From Ignavibacterium sp. (GTDB lineage Bacteria; Zixibacteria; MSB-5A5; GN15; PGXB01), in assembly GCA_020724775.1 (NCBI GenBank), contig DYGG01000035.1, forward strand, positions 1 to 34,592: a DNA stretch of 34,592 nucleotides, written 5' to 3'. Both the position numbers and the translations under genes were made by a program. Of this stretch, positions 34,082 to 34,592 are shown piece by piece. Under the pieces are notes generated by a model. It was given only the letters and a program-made list of their open reading frames with translations. It searched no databases and had not been told where the DNA came from. Position 1 is the first letter of the stretch. Every line of letters begins with the position of its first letter.

Positions 34082-34592
34082 TGAGAATAACATTAGATTC
34101 TGAATTTACTGGCGTTTGCTTTCGGGTAGCCATGATACTCTGTCTCCTGGGTGTGGCGGCGCCGGCATATTCTCAGTTGCAACTGACTGAGTGGAAAAGC
34201 GCCCCCGCCCGTTACAGCGGCATGAGACCGGCCCAACTAGCTCTCTCTCCTGCCGGAGACAGGATTGCGCTGGCTGATAACGTGACCGGCAGAATCCTGG
34301 TCATTGATTATCGTGGCGAGGTGCTCTGGGGGACGGGAGAAAGTGTCAGGATAGAGCCGCCGCTGACAGTCGCTTTTGATACTGAAAACGAAATATTGTT
34401 CACTTCCGCCAATTCATCGCTGGTGTTCAGGTGCCGGGACAACGAGCCGCAGAAAATCGACACAGTGGCAGATCTGAAGGCGGTTTTTGAGCGCAAAGTC
34501 GCTGTGAAACAGATAGTGAAAAGACCGGGCGGGGATTATATTATTCTTGATGAAAAATCCGGTTCGATTCTTCAGGCGGACAGCGCCTGGGA
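34081..34592 (+). CDS. Secreted beta-propeller-like protein, partial (runs off the window)
   Basis: The ATG overlaps the stop of the cytochrome gene (ATGA), and the frame stays open for 170 codons to the window edge. A hydrophobic segment (AMILCLLGVAAPAYS, about 17-32) is a signal peptide. The visible part has repeated four-strand phrases such as MRPAQLALSPAGDRIALADNVTGRILVIDYRGEV and PLTVAFDTENEILFTSANSSLVF, typical of NHL or six-bladed beta-propeller proteins. Tight coupling to the cytochrome gene suggests the two act together outside the cytoplasm. Confidence 0.8.
   Translation, partial: MRITLDSEFTGVCFRVAMILCLLGVAAPAYSQLQLTEWKSAPARYSGMRPAQLALSPAGDRIALADNVTGRILVIDYRGEVLWGTGESVRIEPPLTVAFDTENEILFTSANSSLVFRCRDNEPQKIDTVADLKAVFERKVAVKQIVKRPGGDYIILDEKSGSILQADSAW

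Overview
The window reads as a piece of chromosome from a Gram-negative, aerobic bacterium of the FCB group, probably an uncultured lineage such as candidate phylum Zixibacteria. The clues are a secreted protein ending in a YPNPFNP-type sorting domain (type IX secretion style), an alternative complex III operon coupled to an A2-type caa3 oxidase, a short primary-type sigma factor without region 1.1, and a giant multihaem cytochrome. The phylum is inference; no rRNA gene is present.

Region 1 (1-17161, all plus strand) is a respiratory island. A duplicated His-rich secreted protein is followed by a strong terminator, then ctaB (haem O synthase). After a sigma70-type promoter come actABCDEF (alternative complex III, a quinol:cytochrome c oxidoreductase), a small membrane protein, a SCO copper chaperone, ctaCDEF (caa3 oxidase with haem c fused to subunit II), ctaA (haem A synthase), a second SCO, a DUF420 membrane protein and a Cys-tailed protein of unknown role. 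Many genes overlap by 4 bp or nearly touch. The island encodes an electron path from quinol to O2 plus haem A and CuA assembly.

Region 2 (17379-20632) holds a type IX-like secreted protein, a long hairpin terminator, a tail-anchored protein with one active and one degenerate Ser/Thr kinase domain, and a convergent MarC family membrane protein.

Region 3 (20827-25507, minus strand) holds a zinc-ribbon protein and a tight operon: class II aldolase, an aminotransferase-fold protein without its PLP lysine, folB, folK, a deoxynucleoside kinase and panB. It is divergent from htrA, which has a perfect consensus promoter and is followed by an rpoD-type sigma factor, a terminator and tRNA-Leu(CAG).

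Region 4 (28582-34592) holds a minus-strand TPR protein, an 800-bp gene-poor stretch with several inverted repeats and divergent promoters, and then a plus-strand cluster: a secreted ResB-like protein, a 1066-residue cytochrome with 42 CXXCH motifs, and the start of a secreted beta-propeller-like protein that runs off the window. This last cluster is the best candidate for a poorly described system, possibly extracellular or long-range electron transfer.
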